Source: an uncultured Pseudomonadota bacterium (GTDB lineage Bacteria; Pseudomonadota; Gammaproteobacteria; Steroidobacterales; Steroidobacteraceae). Taken from it: a DNA stretch of 11,267 nt. The notes under the pieces were generated by a model. It saw only the letters and a list, made by a program, of their open reading frames with translations. It ran no database searches and was not told where the DNA came from. Positions 1-8,272 of the stretch are shown here, piece after piece (position 1 is the first letter of the stretch; each line of letters begins with the position of its first letter). A program made the translations under genes and the position numbers. The stretch covers positions 1 through 11,267 of the forward strand of contig CAMLGF010000098.1 of NCBI GenBank assembly GCA_946479515.1. Reading direction: 5' to 3'.

Positions 1-1074
1 GCGGGCAAGTCGCTGCACGAGGGCCTGCCGAAGCAGTCCGGCATCGACCTCAACCGCGCCGGCACGCCGCTCATCGAGATCGTCTCCGAGCCCGACATGC
101 GCTCGGCGAAGGAGGCCGTGGCCTATCTGAAGAAAGTGCACACGCTGGTGCGCTACCTCGAGATCTGCGACGGCAACATGCAGGAGGGCTCGTTCCGTTG
201 CGACGCGAACGTGTCCGTGCGCCGGGTCGGCGCCGAGAAATTCGGCACGCGCGCCGAGATCAAGAACATCAACTCGTTCCGCTTCGTGGAGAAGGCCATC
301 AACTACGAGGTGGCGCGCCAGATCGACGTGCTCGAGGGCGGCGGCAAGGTGGTGCAGGAGACGCGGCTCTACGATCCCGACAAGGGCGAGACGCGCTCCA
401 TGCGCTCGAAGGAAGAAGCCAACGACTACCGCTATTTCCCGGATCCGGACCTGCTGCCCGTGGAGCTCGAGCCGGCCTACATCGGCGAGATCAAGGCCAC
501 GCTGCCCGAGCTTCCGGACGAGAAGGCGGCGCGCTTTGTGCTGGCCTATGACCTGTCCAGCTACGACGCCACCGTGCTCACCTCCAGCAAGGAGCTCGGC
601 GAGTACTACGACGAGGTGGTCCGGCAGCTCGCTGGCGACAAGCCCACCCGGGAACAGGCCAAGCTCGCCGCCAACTGGGTGGCCGGCTCGCTCGCCGCCG
701 CGCTCAATGAGCACAATCTGGAGATCACCGAGAGCCGCATCGACGCGCGCCGCCTCGCGGGCCTGCTGGCGCGCATCGCCGACAACACCATCTCCGGCAA
801 GATCGCCAAGGACGTGTTCGAGGCCATGTGGGCGGAGGGCAAGGACGCCGACGCCATCATCGAGTCCAAGGGGCTGCGGCAGATCACCGACACCGGGGCC
901 ATCGAGAAGGCCATCGAGGACGTGATGGCGAAGAATCCGGGGCAGCTCGCCGATTACCGTGCCGGAAAGGACAAGCTCTTCGGCTTCTTCGTGGGACAGG
1001 TGATGAAGGCCACCGGCGGCAAGGCCAACCCGGCGCAGCTCAATGAGCTGCTGAAGAAGAAGCTGGCCGGTTGA
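1..1074 (+). CDS. gatB: Aspartyl/glutamyl-tRNA(Asn/Gln) amidotransferase subunit B, C-terminal part (5' end outside window)
   Basis: GatB is the tRNA-binding and kinase subunit of the cytoplasmic GatCAB complex. It activates misacylated Glu-tRNA(Gln) or Asp-tRNA(Asn) with ATP so that ammonia from GatA can amidate it. The frame is open from base 1 and gives 357 residues; family members run to about 475-480, so roughly 120 N-terminal residues lie upstream. Family signatures are clear: [17 protein letters not shown] at fragment residues 17-33, then [17 protein letters not shown] and [18 protein letters not shown] in the cradle domain. The helical and YqeY-like tail, with [10 protein letters not shown] and a terminal [10 protein letters not shown], binds the tRNA elbow in this family. 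The gene ends in TGA, 12 bases before hslO. gatC and gatA would be expected upstream but are not visible. Confidence 0.97.
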   Translation, partial: AGKSLHEGLPKQSGIDLNRAGTPLIEIVSEPDMRSAKEAVAYLKKVHTLVRYLEICDGNMQEGSFRCDANVSVRRVGAEKFGTRAEIKNINSFRFVEKAINYEVARQIDVLEGGGKVVQETRLYDPDKGETRSMRSKEEANDYRYFPDPDLLPVELEPAYIGEIKATLPELPDEKAARFVLAYDLSSYDATVLTSSKELGEYYDEVVRQLAGDKPTREQAKLAANWVAGSLAAALNEHNLEITESRIDARRLAGLLARIADNTISGKIAKDVFEAMWAEGKDADAIIESKGLRQITDTGAIEKAIEDVMAKNPGQLADYRAGKDKLFGFFVGQVMKATGGKANPAQLNELLKKKLAG

Positions 1075-1086
1075 TACAGTCGCGCG

Positions 1087-1995
1087 ATGAGTGATTCAGA
1101 TCGGGTCCGGCGCTTCGTACTCGAGCGGCATCCCATTCGCGGGCATGCCGCGCGCCTGACGCGCGCGTGGCTGGAGCTGCGCGAGCACCAGGACTATCCG
1201 CCCGCCGTCCAGCAGCTGCTGGGCGAGGCCGTGGGCGCGGTGGTGCTGCTCGCCGCCACGCTCAAGTTCGACGGCACGCTCACGCTGCAATTGCAGGGCG
1301 TGGGGCTGGTGAACCTGCTGGTGGCCCAGTGCACGCACGATTTCAAGGTGCGCGCGATGGCGCGCCACGAACCCATGCCCTCCCTGGAGGGCGGCGATGA
1401 GGCGGGATTCCGCTCGCTGGCCGGCGAGGGGCAGATCATCGTCACCATCGAAGCGACCGATCGCGCCTCCAGCTACCAGGGCGTGGTGCCCATCACCGGC
1501 GATTCGCTGGCCGAGTCGCTCGAGGCCTACTTCGTGCAATCGGAGCAGCTGCCCACGCGCGTGCTGCTCGCCGCCACGCCCGGCGTGGTCAGCGGCATGC
1601 TGGTGCAGCGCATCCCGGGCGAGGGCGGCACGCAGAGCGTGGACCCGGCGGCGCTCGAATCCGCGTGGATGAAGGCCGACCATGCCCTGGCGGCGCTGAC
1701 GCAGGCGCAGCTGCTGGAGGACGACGTGGAGCAGCGCCTGGTGCGCATGTTCGGTGCCGACGAGGTGCGGTTGTTCGGCGGGCACGACGTGCGCTTCGAG
1801 TGCCGCTGCTCGCGCGAGCGCGTCGCGAACATGCTGCGCTCGCTCGGCGTGGAGGAAGTGCGCTCGGTGATCGCCGAGCAGGGCGCGGTCACGGTGACCT
1901 GCGAGTTCTGCCAGCGCCCCTACCAGTTCGACGCCATCGACTCCGAGCAGCTGTTCTCCGATACGACTCCGCAGGGGAGTAGTTCGATCAACTAG
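1087..1995 (+). CDS. hslO: Hsp33, redox-regulated molecular chaperone
   Basis: Hsp33 is a cytoplasmic holdase that is inactive when reduced with Zn bound, and is activated by oxidation and unfolding of its C-terminal switch. The 302-residue product is close to the E. coli length (292). It carries the four switch cysteines in the expected arrangement: C239-x-C241 and C272-x-x-C275 (FECRCSRERV and TCEFCQRPYQF). The N-terminal domain shows the usual start (RRFVLE, then IRGHAARL) and the GVGLVNLLVA and TPGVVSGMLVQRIPGE motifs. The ATG at 1087 is the only start available, since the upstream frame runs into the gatB TGA 12 bases earlier; no strong Shine-Dalgarno is seen, so coupling or co-transcription with gatB is likely. 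The stop overlaps the stop of the convergent mtgA within CTAG. Confidence 0.97.
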   Translation: MSDSDRVRRFVLERHPIRGHAARLTRAWLELREHQDYPPAVQQLLGEAVGAVVLLAATLKFDGTLTLQLQGVGLVNLLVAQCTHDFKVRAMARHEPMPSLEGGDEAGFRSLAGEGQIIVTIEATDRASSYQGVVPITGDSLAESLEAYFVQSEQLPTRVLLAATPGVVSGMLVQRIPGEGGTQSVDPAALESAWMKADHALAALTQAQLLEDDVEQRLVRMFGADEVRLFGGHDVRFECRCSRERVANMLRSLGVEEVRSVIAEQGAVTVTCEFCQRPYQFDAIDSEQLFSDTTPQGSSSIN

Positions 1996-2768
1996 CCGCC
2001 GCCCTGGCGCCCCGCCGGCCTGGCTCTCGGTGGTTCGGTGGGATTCTCCAGCTCCTTCAGGTAGCTGGGGCCGCCCAGGCCGCGCATCTGCGCCAGGATC
2101 CAGTCACGGCGTCTGAGCACGTAGTTCGACGGGGCGTTCGCCTTGAACGTGATCGGGTTGGGCAGCACCGCAGCCAGGGTCGCGGCCTGGTAGCGGTCGA
2201 GACGCGCGGCCGGCATGCGCCAGAAGCGCTGCGACGCGGCTTCCACGCCGTAGATGCCGTCGCCGAACTGCGCGATGTTGAGATACACCTCGAGGATGCG
2301 CTCCTTCGGCCAGGCGAGCTCGATCAGCAGCGTGAAATACGCTTCGAGCCCCTTGCGCACGTAGCCGCGGCCCGACCACAGGAACAGGTTCTTGGCCACC
2401 TGCTGCGTGAGCGTGCTGGCGCCGCGCATTCGCGGGCGTTTGCGCGTGGCCTGCTGCTCGTTGTAGCGGATGGCCTCGCGGATCGACTTGAAGTCGAAGC
2501 CCATGTGGAAGGGGAAGAACTGGTCCTCCGCGGCGATCACCGCCACCGCGGCGTGCGGCGAGATGCGCTCCAGATCCACCCAGCGGTAGTCGGTGCGGTA
2601 GTTCTTCCGGCCGGCGCTCGAGGCGTCCCAGGCGGCGTCCAGCATGAACGCGCTGTACCACGGGTCCACCCAGCGCATCACCACGACGGGCAGGGCCGAA
2701 ACGACGAACGCGGCGACCAGCCCGATGAGCGTCCATCGGGCCAGGCGCCGCGGCCAGGTCTTGTTCAC
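1992..2768 (-). CDS. mtgA: Monofunctional biosynthetic peptidoglycan glycosyltransferase (GT51)
   Basis: MtgA polymerises lipid II into glycan strands at the outer face of the inner membrane and has no transpeptidase domain. The 258-residue product has a basic N-terminus, one membrane anchor (about residues 13-31) and the GT51 motifs in order: AVIAAEDQFFPFHMGFD with presumed catalytic E81, RGASTLTQQVAKNLFLW (115-131), RKGLEAYFTLLIE, then ERILEVYLNIAQFGDGIYG and LAAVLPNP. The C-terminus ends in a short Pro/Arg/Gly-rich tail beyond the conserved domain. The start is taken as GTG at 2768, one base after the ppiB TAA, because the next methionine (M31) would delete the anchor. The out-of-frame ATG at 2770 meets TGA at once. 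This is the last gene of the prmC-ppiB-mtgA run; its stop interlocks with that of hslO. Confidence 0.95.
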   Translation of the reverse strand: MNKTWPRRLARWTLIGLVAAFVVSALPVVVMRWVDPWYSAFMLDAAWDASSAGRKNYRTDYRWVDLERISPHAAVAVIAAEDQFFPFHMGFDFKSIREAIRYNEQQATRKRPRMRGASTLTQQVAKNLFLWSGRGYVRKGLEAYFTLLIELAWPKERILEVYLNIAQFGDGIYGVEAASQRFWRMPAARLDRYQAATLAAVLPNPITFKANAPSNYVLRRRDWILAQMRGLGGPSYLKELENPTEPPRARPAGRQGGG

Positions 2769-2769
2769 A

Positions 2770-3258
2770 TTACTTGCGGGCGGCCTTGGTGATCACCACG
2801 TCCGCAGCGGGGACGTTCTGGTGACCGGCGCGGTTGGTGGTGGCCACCTTGGCGATCTTGTCGATCACGTCCATGCCGCTGGTGACCTTGCCGAACACGG
2901 CATAGCCGTAGTTCGACGGCCCGGCATGATCGAGAAAGTCGTTGTCGACCAGGTTGACGAAGAACTGGGCGGTGGCGCTGTTGATGTCGTTGGTGCGCGC
3001 CATGGCGAGCGTGCCGCGTGCGTTCTTGAGGCCGTTGGTCGCCTCGTTCTTGATCGGCGCCTTGGTCTTCTTCTGCTTCATGCCGGGCTCGAAGCCGCCG
3101 CCCTGGATCATGAAGCCGGGAATGACGCGGTGGAAAATGACGCCGTCGAAGAATCCATCATCGACGTAGGCGAGAAAATTCTCGGATGAAACGGGGGCTT
3201 CTTTCTCGAACAACTCCACTTCGAAGTTGCCCAGCGAGGTTTCGAACACTAATGACAC
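2770..3258 (-). CDS. ppiB: Peptidyl-prolyl cis-trans isomerase, cytoplasmic cyclophilin type
   Basis: This cyclophilin catalyses cis-trans isomerisation of X-Pro bonds during folding. The 162-residue product closely follows the E. coli PpiB pattern: [19 protein letters not shown] with active-site R44, F49 and Q52, then [52 protein letters not shown] and HQNVP. There is no signal peptide, so it should be the cytoplasmic paralogue rather than periplasmic PpiA. The GTG start at 3258 is preceded by AGGAA nine bases upstream, overlapping the prmC stop. It lies 12 bases after prmC, and its TAA is followed at once by the mtgA start, so the three genes are very probably one transcript. The pairing with PrmC is positional only; no functional link is implied by the sequence. 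Confidence 0.96.
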   Translation of the reverse strand: MSLVFETSLGNFEVELFEKEAPVSSENFLAYVDDGFFDGVIFHRVIPGFMIQGGGFEPGMKQKKTKAPIKNEATNGLKNARGTLAMARTNDINSATAQFFVNLVDNDFLDHAGPSNYGYAVFGKVTSGMDVIDKIAKVATTNRAGHQNVPAADVVITKAARK

Positions 3259-3267
3259 GGGGATGAT

Positions 3268-3272
3268 TTCCT
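3268..3272 (-). promoter_or_regulatory. Shine-Dalgarno for ppiB
   Basis: AGGAA on the minus strand, overlapping the prmC TAG stop and nine bases before the GTG at 3258. It supports the GTG as the ppiB start and suggests coupling of ppiB translation to prmC termination. Confidence 0.6.
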
Positions 3273-4101
3273 ATGCGGCCAGCTTGCCTTCGGTGACGCG
3301 CTCGTGGCCGGCGAGATCGCGGTGCGATGTTACGGAAGTGAAGCCACGGGCGACAAGCAGCGAGCGCAGTATTTGCGCCTGCGTGGCGCCATGTTCGAGC
3401 ACCAGCCAGCCGCCGGGCTTGAGGTGGCGGGGAGCGCCATTAATAAGAGTCTCCAGCGCCGCCAGGCCTTCGTTCGCGGCCGCCAGGGCCGTGCGCGGTT
3501 CATGCCGCAGTCCGTCGCCCTGGAGCGCGGGATCGTCCTCGGCGATGTACGGCGGATTGCTGAGCAGCGCATCGTAACGATGCCGCGCCAGCGCCGCGTA
3601 CCAGTCGCCCTGAACCCAGCGCACGCGCGATTCCACCAGTGCCGCGCCGTTGCGCCGCGCCACTTCGAGCGCGCCGGTCGAAACGTCCGTGCCGGTGATC
3701 GCCCACTGCGGCCGTTCATGGGACAGCGCGATGGCGATGGCGCCCGAACCCGTGCCCAGGTCGGCGATCTCCGCCACGGGCAGGCGCACCAGCGCCAGTG
3801 CCCGTTGCACCACCAGCTCGGTCTCGGGTCGTGGCACCAGCACGGCCGGCGACACCTCGAACGTGAGCGACCAGAACTCGCGCCGGCGCAGAAGATAGGC
3901 GACGGACACCCCTTCGGATCGTTTCGTGACCGCCTTGCCGAAGCATTCGGCCACGTCCGAGGGCACCGACTCGCCACAGCGCGCGAGCAGCTGGCTGCGC
4001 GTCAGGCCCCAGCAATTCGCCAGCAGGATCTCGGCGTCGCGCCGGTCGATCCATTGGGCGGCGACCATCAGCAGTGAATCTCCGGTAGTGGGCAGGTACA
4101 T
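3271..4101 (-). CDS. prmC: Release factor glutamine methyltransferase (PrmC/HemK)
   Basis: PrmC transfers a methyl group from S-adenosylmethionine to the glutamine of the GGQ motif of release factors RF1 and RF2, which speeds peptide release on the ribosome. The 276-residue product matches the E. coli length (277). An N-terminal helical domain (RRDAEILL at 20-27, YLLRRREFWSL at 69-79, LVPRPETELVV at 88-98) is followed by a Rossmann methyltransferase fold with SAM motif I DLGTGSGAIAIAL (114-126) and the substrate-glutamine motif NPPY (182-185). ATG at 4101 gives the family's usual N-terminal spacing. An in-frame ATG at 4068, preceded by GGAG, is an alternative giving 265 residues. The minus-strand frame stays open upstream to 4926, but that part is the shadow of the divergent membrane gene. 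Its usual partner prfA lies 7 kb upstream on the same strand. Confidence 0.95.
   Translation of the reverse strand: MYLPTTGDSLLMVAAQWIDRRDAEILLANCWGLTRSQLLARCGESVPSDVAECFGKAVTKRSEGVSVAYLLRRREFWSLTFEVSPAVLVPRPETELVVQRALALVRLPVAEIADLGTGSGAIAIALSHERPQWAITGTDVSTGALEVARRNGAALVESRVRWVQGDWYAALARHRYDALLSNPPYIAEDDPALQGDGLRHEPRTALAAANEGLAALETLINGAPRHLKPGGWLVLEHGATQAQILRSLLVARGFTSVTSHRDLAGHERVTEGKLAA
4080..4083 (-). promoter_or_regulatory. Possible Shine-Dalgarno for an alternative internal prmC start
   Basis: GGAG on the minus strand, 11 bases before an in-frame ATG at 4068. The longer start at 4101 has no visible Shine-Dalgarno but fits family length better. Both may be used; the spacing here is on the long side. 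Confidence 0.25.
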
Positions 4102-4113
4102 ACGGCACGTATG
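4099..4113. promoter_or_regulatory. Perfect palindrome joining the divergent start codons of prmC and the membrane-protein operon
   Basis: CATACG-GCA-CGTATG is a perfect 6-bp inverted repeat with a 3-bp spacer. Its left end is the complement of the prmC ATG (4101-4099) and its right end is the ATG of the plus-strand gene (4111-4113). A second, offset dyad CGGCA/TGCCG (4103-4107 and 4115-4119) overlaps it. Only 9 bp separate the two starts, so promoters for both directions must lie inside the opposing genes, or the mRNAs are nearly leaderless. A binding site for a dimeric regulator is possible, but 6-bp arms can arise by chance and two arms are partly fixed by the ATG codons. I saw no convincing -35/-10 pair. 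Confidence 0.3.
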
Positions 4114-4971
4114 ATGCCGCAAATGAAGAGCGCGCCGGCCATGGATGCTGCTTTCGGGAGTGCGCCGGAGGGGCTGCTGCCGCTGCCCCGGCCGCTGATG
4201 ACCGGCGAGGTGCTGGACGCCGCCTTCCGGCTGTTCCGCGCCGGCATCCTGCGGTCCTTGCCATATTCGGGGCTGATGGTGCTGATCCTCGAGCTGCCGA
4301 CCATCTACGCCACCTTGTTCACGCGGGCGTCCCTGGGCTCGGCGTTCGTGGTGTCTCACTACCAATCCATTGCCTACGGCATGGTGTTCCTGGCGACGGT
4401 GCCGGTGATGGGCGTGATCGTGCTGCGGCTGCAGGCCGTGGCCATCGGGCGGCGGCCGCGATTCCGGGCCGAAATCGCCGTGGCGCTGCGCCGCTGGGTT
4501 CCCGGCCTGATCGCCACCATTGGCGCGTTCGTGATTCCGGTGGGGCTGATGGTGCTCGGGCCCGCGTTCACCAGCGGCCTGTCCACGGAGGCGATAATTT
4601 TCCTGTCCATCCCGCTGTTCTGGCCGACCGCGCTGTTCGTGGCCGCGCTGCCCGCGTTCTGGTGCGCGGGCCGGGGGCCGTTCTCCGCCATCGCGCGATC
4701 GCTGCGGATCTCCGTCCGCCGCTCCTGGCGGATGGTCGGGGCGATCCTCGCCTCGCTGTGCATCGTCGCCGTGTTCGTGATGCTGGCGTCCATCATCGTC
4801 GGGCTGATGTCGCCGCTGTTCGGCCGTGCCGATCTGTTCCTGAGCGCCACGGTGCAGTCCCTGCTGTACCTGGTGGTGGGGGCGCTGGGCGTGCCGTTCG
4901 TGCTGGCCGTCCTCATCGTGGCGCACGCGGACCTGGAGCTGCGGCAGGGTATCCGCGAGCTGCGGTCATGA
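4111..4971 (+). CDS. Six-TM integral membrane protein of unknown function, first gene of the MoxR/DUF58 operon
   Basis: No function is established for this gene. The 286-residue product starts with a short polar stretch, then RPLMTGEVLDAAFRLFRAG (27-45), a signature of multi-pass proteins annotated as DUF7544/DUF7847-like or glycerophosphodiester-phosphodiesterase membrane-domain-like. About six hydrophobic segments follow (near 52-70, 85-107, 130-150, 161-185, 207-233 and 247-270), and it ends AHADLELRQG, resembling the YxDLxxR close of that family. No catalytic motif is visible. The start is uncertain: ATG 4111, 4114 and 4123 are candidates, and ATG 4141 has GAAGAG ten bases upstream and would still keep the whole conserved region. 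Its TGA overlaps the next ATG (ATGA), which suggests co-translation with the DUF4129 gene and a role in the same membrane system. Confidence 0.85.
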   Translation: MMPQMKSAPAMDAAFGSAPEGLLPLPRPLMTGEVLDAAFRLFRAGILRSLPYSGLMVLILELPTIYATLFTRASLGSAFVVSHYQSIAYGMVFLATVPVMGVIVLRLQAVAIGRRPRFRAEIAVALRRWVPGLIATIGAFVIPVGLMVLGPAFTSGLSTEAIIFLSIPLFWPTALFVAALPAFWCAGRGPFSAIARSLRISVRRSWRMVGAILASLCIVAVFVMLASIIVGLMSPLFGRADLFLSATVQSLLYLVVGALGVPFVLAVLIVAHADLELRQGIRELRS

Positions 4972-5936
4972 GTCGGGCGTTCCTCTGGCTCGCGGTCCTG
5001 TTCTCTGTGGCGGCGTCCGCGGCCGAGGATCCGGCGCTGGCCGCGCTCGACGCCTGCAGCGCGCGGCTCGATGCCCGCAACGACGTGGGACTGGTGCGCA
5101 TCGAGAAGCGTTGTCCCGGACTGCTGCCGGCACTGCAGACCGCGCCCTGGGGCAATCTGCTGCCCAAGGACATGCGCGAGCGCCGCGACGAGATCTCCGC
5201 CGCGGGTTTGCGCGAACTCGCGGCCATGGTGCGCGAGATGAATGGTGCGCTCGCGAGCGAGTCCACCGTCGCGACGGCCGGTCCCGAGCTCGAAGTCGCG
5301 CGGCTGGCGCCGGTGCTGGCGGCGCTCGGCGAGCAGGGCCAGCAAGGGGCCACGCGCTGGGAGCGATTCAAGCGCTGGCTGCAGGACAAGCTGGAACGCC
5401 GCGACGAGCCGGAGGATGACGAAGATTCCTGGCTCGACGAGCTCGGGCGGCAGTTCGAGACCAGCGAAGGCGTGGCGCGCGTGATCAGTTACACGGGCTA
5501 CGGGCTGGTGGCTCTGCTGGTGCTGGTGGTGATCTGGTCCGAACTGCGCGCCGCCGGATTGCTGGGTGGCCGGCAGCGCAGCGCCGCACGAAGCGCGGCA
5601 GGCGAATGGCGGCGGCGACTGCTGCTGGCGGACGTGCTTGCGGCGCCGCTGGCCGAGCGTCCCGGCCTGTTGCTCAAGTTGTTAGGTGAGGCGCTGACCC
5701 GCGCGCAGCGCCTGCCCTCGGCGGCCGGCCTGAGCGCCGGCGCGCTGGTGCGGCGGGCGGAACTCGACTCCGAAGAAGACCGAGCCGAGCTCGCGAGCGT
5801 GGCGACCGCGTCCGAGGCGGTGAGATTCGCGCCGCGACCGCCGGCGAGCGATCGGCTCGAAGGCGCGGTGACGGCCGCGCGTGCGTTGTTGGACAAGCTG
5901 GCCCGATCCGGCGCGGCGCCCCGGCGGGGTGACTGA
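4968..5936 (+). CDS. DUF4129-type membrane protein with signal peptide
   Basis: The 322-residue product begins with a Sec-type signal peptide (hydrophobic residues 4-17, likely cleaved near ASA-AED at 16-21). A predicted periplasmic part of about 150 residues follows, with two cysteines (C30 and C49) that could form a disulfide, and a strongly acidic patch EPEDDEDSWLDELG (147-160). There is one transmembrane segment (about 174-196) and a basic then helical C-terminal part (211-315) that fits the DUF4129 domain commonly encoded beside MoxR and DUF58 genes. The DUF assignment rests on size, topology, context and the C-terminal pattern, and is moderately sure. The ATG at 4968 overlaps the previous stop by 4 bases and the stop overlaps the next ATG by one (TGATG). 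Its role is unknown; it may present a periplasmic sensor and a cytoplasmic tail to the MoxR/DUF58 partners. Confidence 0.85.
   Translation: MSRAFLWLAVLFSVAASAAEDPALAALDACSARLDARNDVGLVRIEKRCPGLLPALQTAPWGNLLPKDMRERRDEISAAGLRELAAMVREMNGALASESTVATAGPELEVARLAPVLAALGEQGQQGATRWERFKRWLQDKLERRDEPEDDEDSWLDELGRQFETSEGVARVISYTGYGLVALLVLVVIWSELRAAGLLGGRQRSAARSAAGEWRRRLLLADVLAAPLAERPGLLLKLLGEALTRAQRLPSAAGLSAGALVRRAELDSEEDRAELASVATASEAVRFAPRPPASDRLEGAVTAARALLDKLARSGAAPRRGD
5926..5932 (+). promoter_or_regulatory. Shine-Dalgarno for the DUF4350 gene
   Basis: GGGGTGA, close to the GGAGGTGA consensus, lies a few bases before the ATG at 5936 and inside the end of the preceding gene. It supports this start and tight translational coupling. 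Confidence 0.5.
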
Positions 5937-7308
5937 TGCGCGAGCGCCTGGTCTCTCTGCTGCTCGCGCTGGCGGCGCTGGCCACGTTTTATGGCCTGTG
6001 GTTGCGGCCGAGTTCCGCCTTCGATCCGGACGCCGATGTCGCGCGCCCCACCACGGCGGAGCGCCGTGGCAACGGCTATGCGGGGCTGTTCGACTGGCTG
6101 CAGCGGTCCCGGGTGCATGCGCGCTCCTTGCGCGAGCGTTATACCGCGCTCGCCGAGCTCGACATCGCGCCGCGTGGCAATCTGCTGGTGCTCACGCTGC
6201 CCGCGGTGGATGTATTCCGCCACGAGGAATACAGCGCGCTCGACCGCTGGGTGCGCAAGGGCAACACCTTGATGATCGTGGCGGCGTTGATCGATCAGCC
6301 CGGCTGGGGTGCGCGGCGCTCCTCCGGCGCCGTCGCCGAGATCGAATCGCTGACCGGGCTCGAATTCGAAGACGCCGACAGCCGTGCGCAACGGCTCGAT
6401 GACACGCCGTTGTCCCAGCGCGTGCGCGAGAACGACGAGCGCGAGGCACGCGAGGAAGCCGGCGAGGCAAACAAAGCGGATGCCGCGCGCGCGGAGCCGG
6501 AGGAGGAGCCCGGCGCGCTGGACGTGCCCGAGGACATCCCGCTCACCGCCACCGGTCCGCACGTGTTGCTGCGCGAGGTCGCGCAGTTGCAGCTCGAAAC
6601 CGACTACGGCCGCATCGGCAGCGGCGACTGGTCGTTGCGCATTCCGTACGACGGCTTCGTGCTCACGCTGGCGCGCACGGCGAGCGGCGAGGGCGCGCTG
6701 TTCGAGCAACGGCTGGGCGCCGGCCACATCATCGTTTCCGCCGGCGGCTCGCTGTTCACCAACCGCGCGCTGGGTTCGGCGGACAACGCCCGGCTGTTCG
6801 CCAACATCGTGCGCGAGCGGGTCGCCGCCAGCGGCACGGTGCTGTTCGACGATCTGCGACAGGGATTGTCGGCGAGCTACAACCCGGCGCGGTTCTATCG
6901 CGATCCGCGGCTGTACAAGACGCTGTTCATCCTGCTCGGTCTGTGGCTGGCCTGGGTGGTGGGGTCGACGCGGCTGCGCGCGCCCGTGCTCGCGGAGCAC
7001 GACCCGTCCGAGGCCGACCTGGTCCGGCGGGCCGGCGGTCTCATCGCCCGCACCGTGGCCCCGCATCATGCCGCGCGGCGCCTGTTCGACGGCTTCTTCG
7101 CGGGTGTGGCGCGCGGCGTGCGCGGCGCCACGGGCTCGCTGCAGCCCGAGCGCGGTGAACTGTGGCAGTGGCTGGAACGGCACGCGGCCGTGCGGCCGCA
7201 GGAACTGGACCAGCTGAAGACCTGGTACGCCGATGCCCACGCCGAGCGCAAGGTGCCGCTCGTGCCATTGCAGAATCTCCTGGATACTCTCGGAAAACGA
7301 CTGAACAC

Positions 7309-7312
<4 letters not shown>
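5936..7312 (+). CDS. DUF4350-type membrane protein
   Basis: The 458-residue product has an N-terminal transmembrane helix (about 5-22), a large presumed periplasmic region, a second helix at 327-345 (LYKTLFILLGLWLAWVVGS) and a roughly 110-residue cytoplasmic tail. The periplasmic part fits DUF4350, with its GATase/ABC-auxiliary-like fold: NGYAGLFDWLQRSRV (46-60), NLLVLTLPAV (82-91), LDRWVRKGNTLMIVA (102-116) and, later, GAGHIIVSAGGSLFTN (261-276) with DNARLFANIV. Residues about 150-205 form a highly charged Glu/Arg/Ala linker that interrupts the domain. DUF4350 proteins are typical neighbours of MoxR and DUF58; no enzymatic activity is assigned and I see no catalytic motif. The start overlaps the previous stop by one base, and the stop overlaps the MoxR ATG (ATGA). 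Cytoplasmic tail contact with MoxR is a guess. Confidence 0.9.
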
Positions 7313-8259
<947 letters not shown>

Positions 8260-8272
8260 GGCGCCGGTTGGT

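Noticed and set aside
1096..1785. 229-codon minus-strand open frame opposite hslO
   Set aside because: His/Gln/Arg/Leu-rich shadow of Hsp33, with no recognisable domain.
2644..4077. Plus-strand open frames opposite mtgA/ppiB and prmC (2644-3189 and 3304-4077)
   Set aside because: They lie antisense to well-recognised genes and translate to Gly/Val/His- or Arg/Gln-rich sequence without family features.
4030..4110. Sigma-70 promoter for the plus-strand operon inside prmC (TTGGGC near 4054, TACATA near 4097)
   Set aside because: The hexamers match the consensus poorly and are not at a workable spacing from each other, so no promoter is claimed.
4102..4926. Upstream extension of the prmC frame, giving a 551-residue protein
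   Set aside because: The added N-terminal part is low-complexity (Gln/His/Arg/Gly) and antisense to the six-TM membrane gene; PrmC is complete from 4101 at its normal length.
4662..4967. Upstream in-frame extension of the DUF4129 gene
   Set aside because: The extension is Arg/Ala-rich and overlaps the membrane gene; ATG 4968 begins a clean signal peptide and forms the ATGA coupling with the previous stop.
4374..5345. Minus-strand open frame of 323 codons
   Set aside because: Shadow of the membrane-protein and DUF4129 genes; composition is biased and no motif is recognisable.
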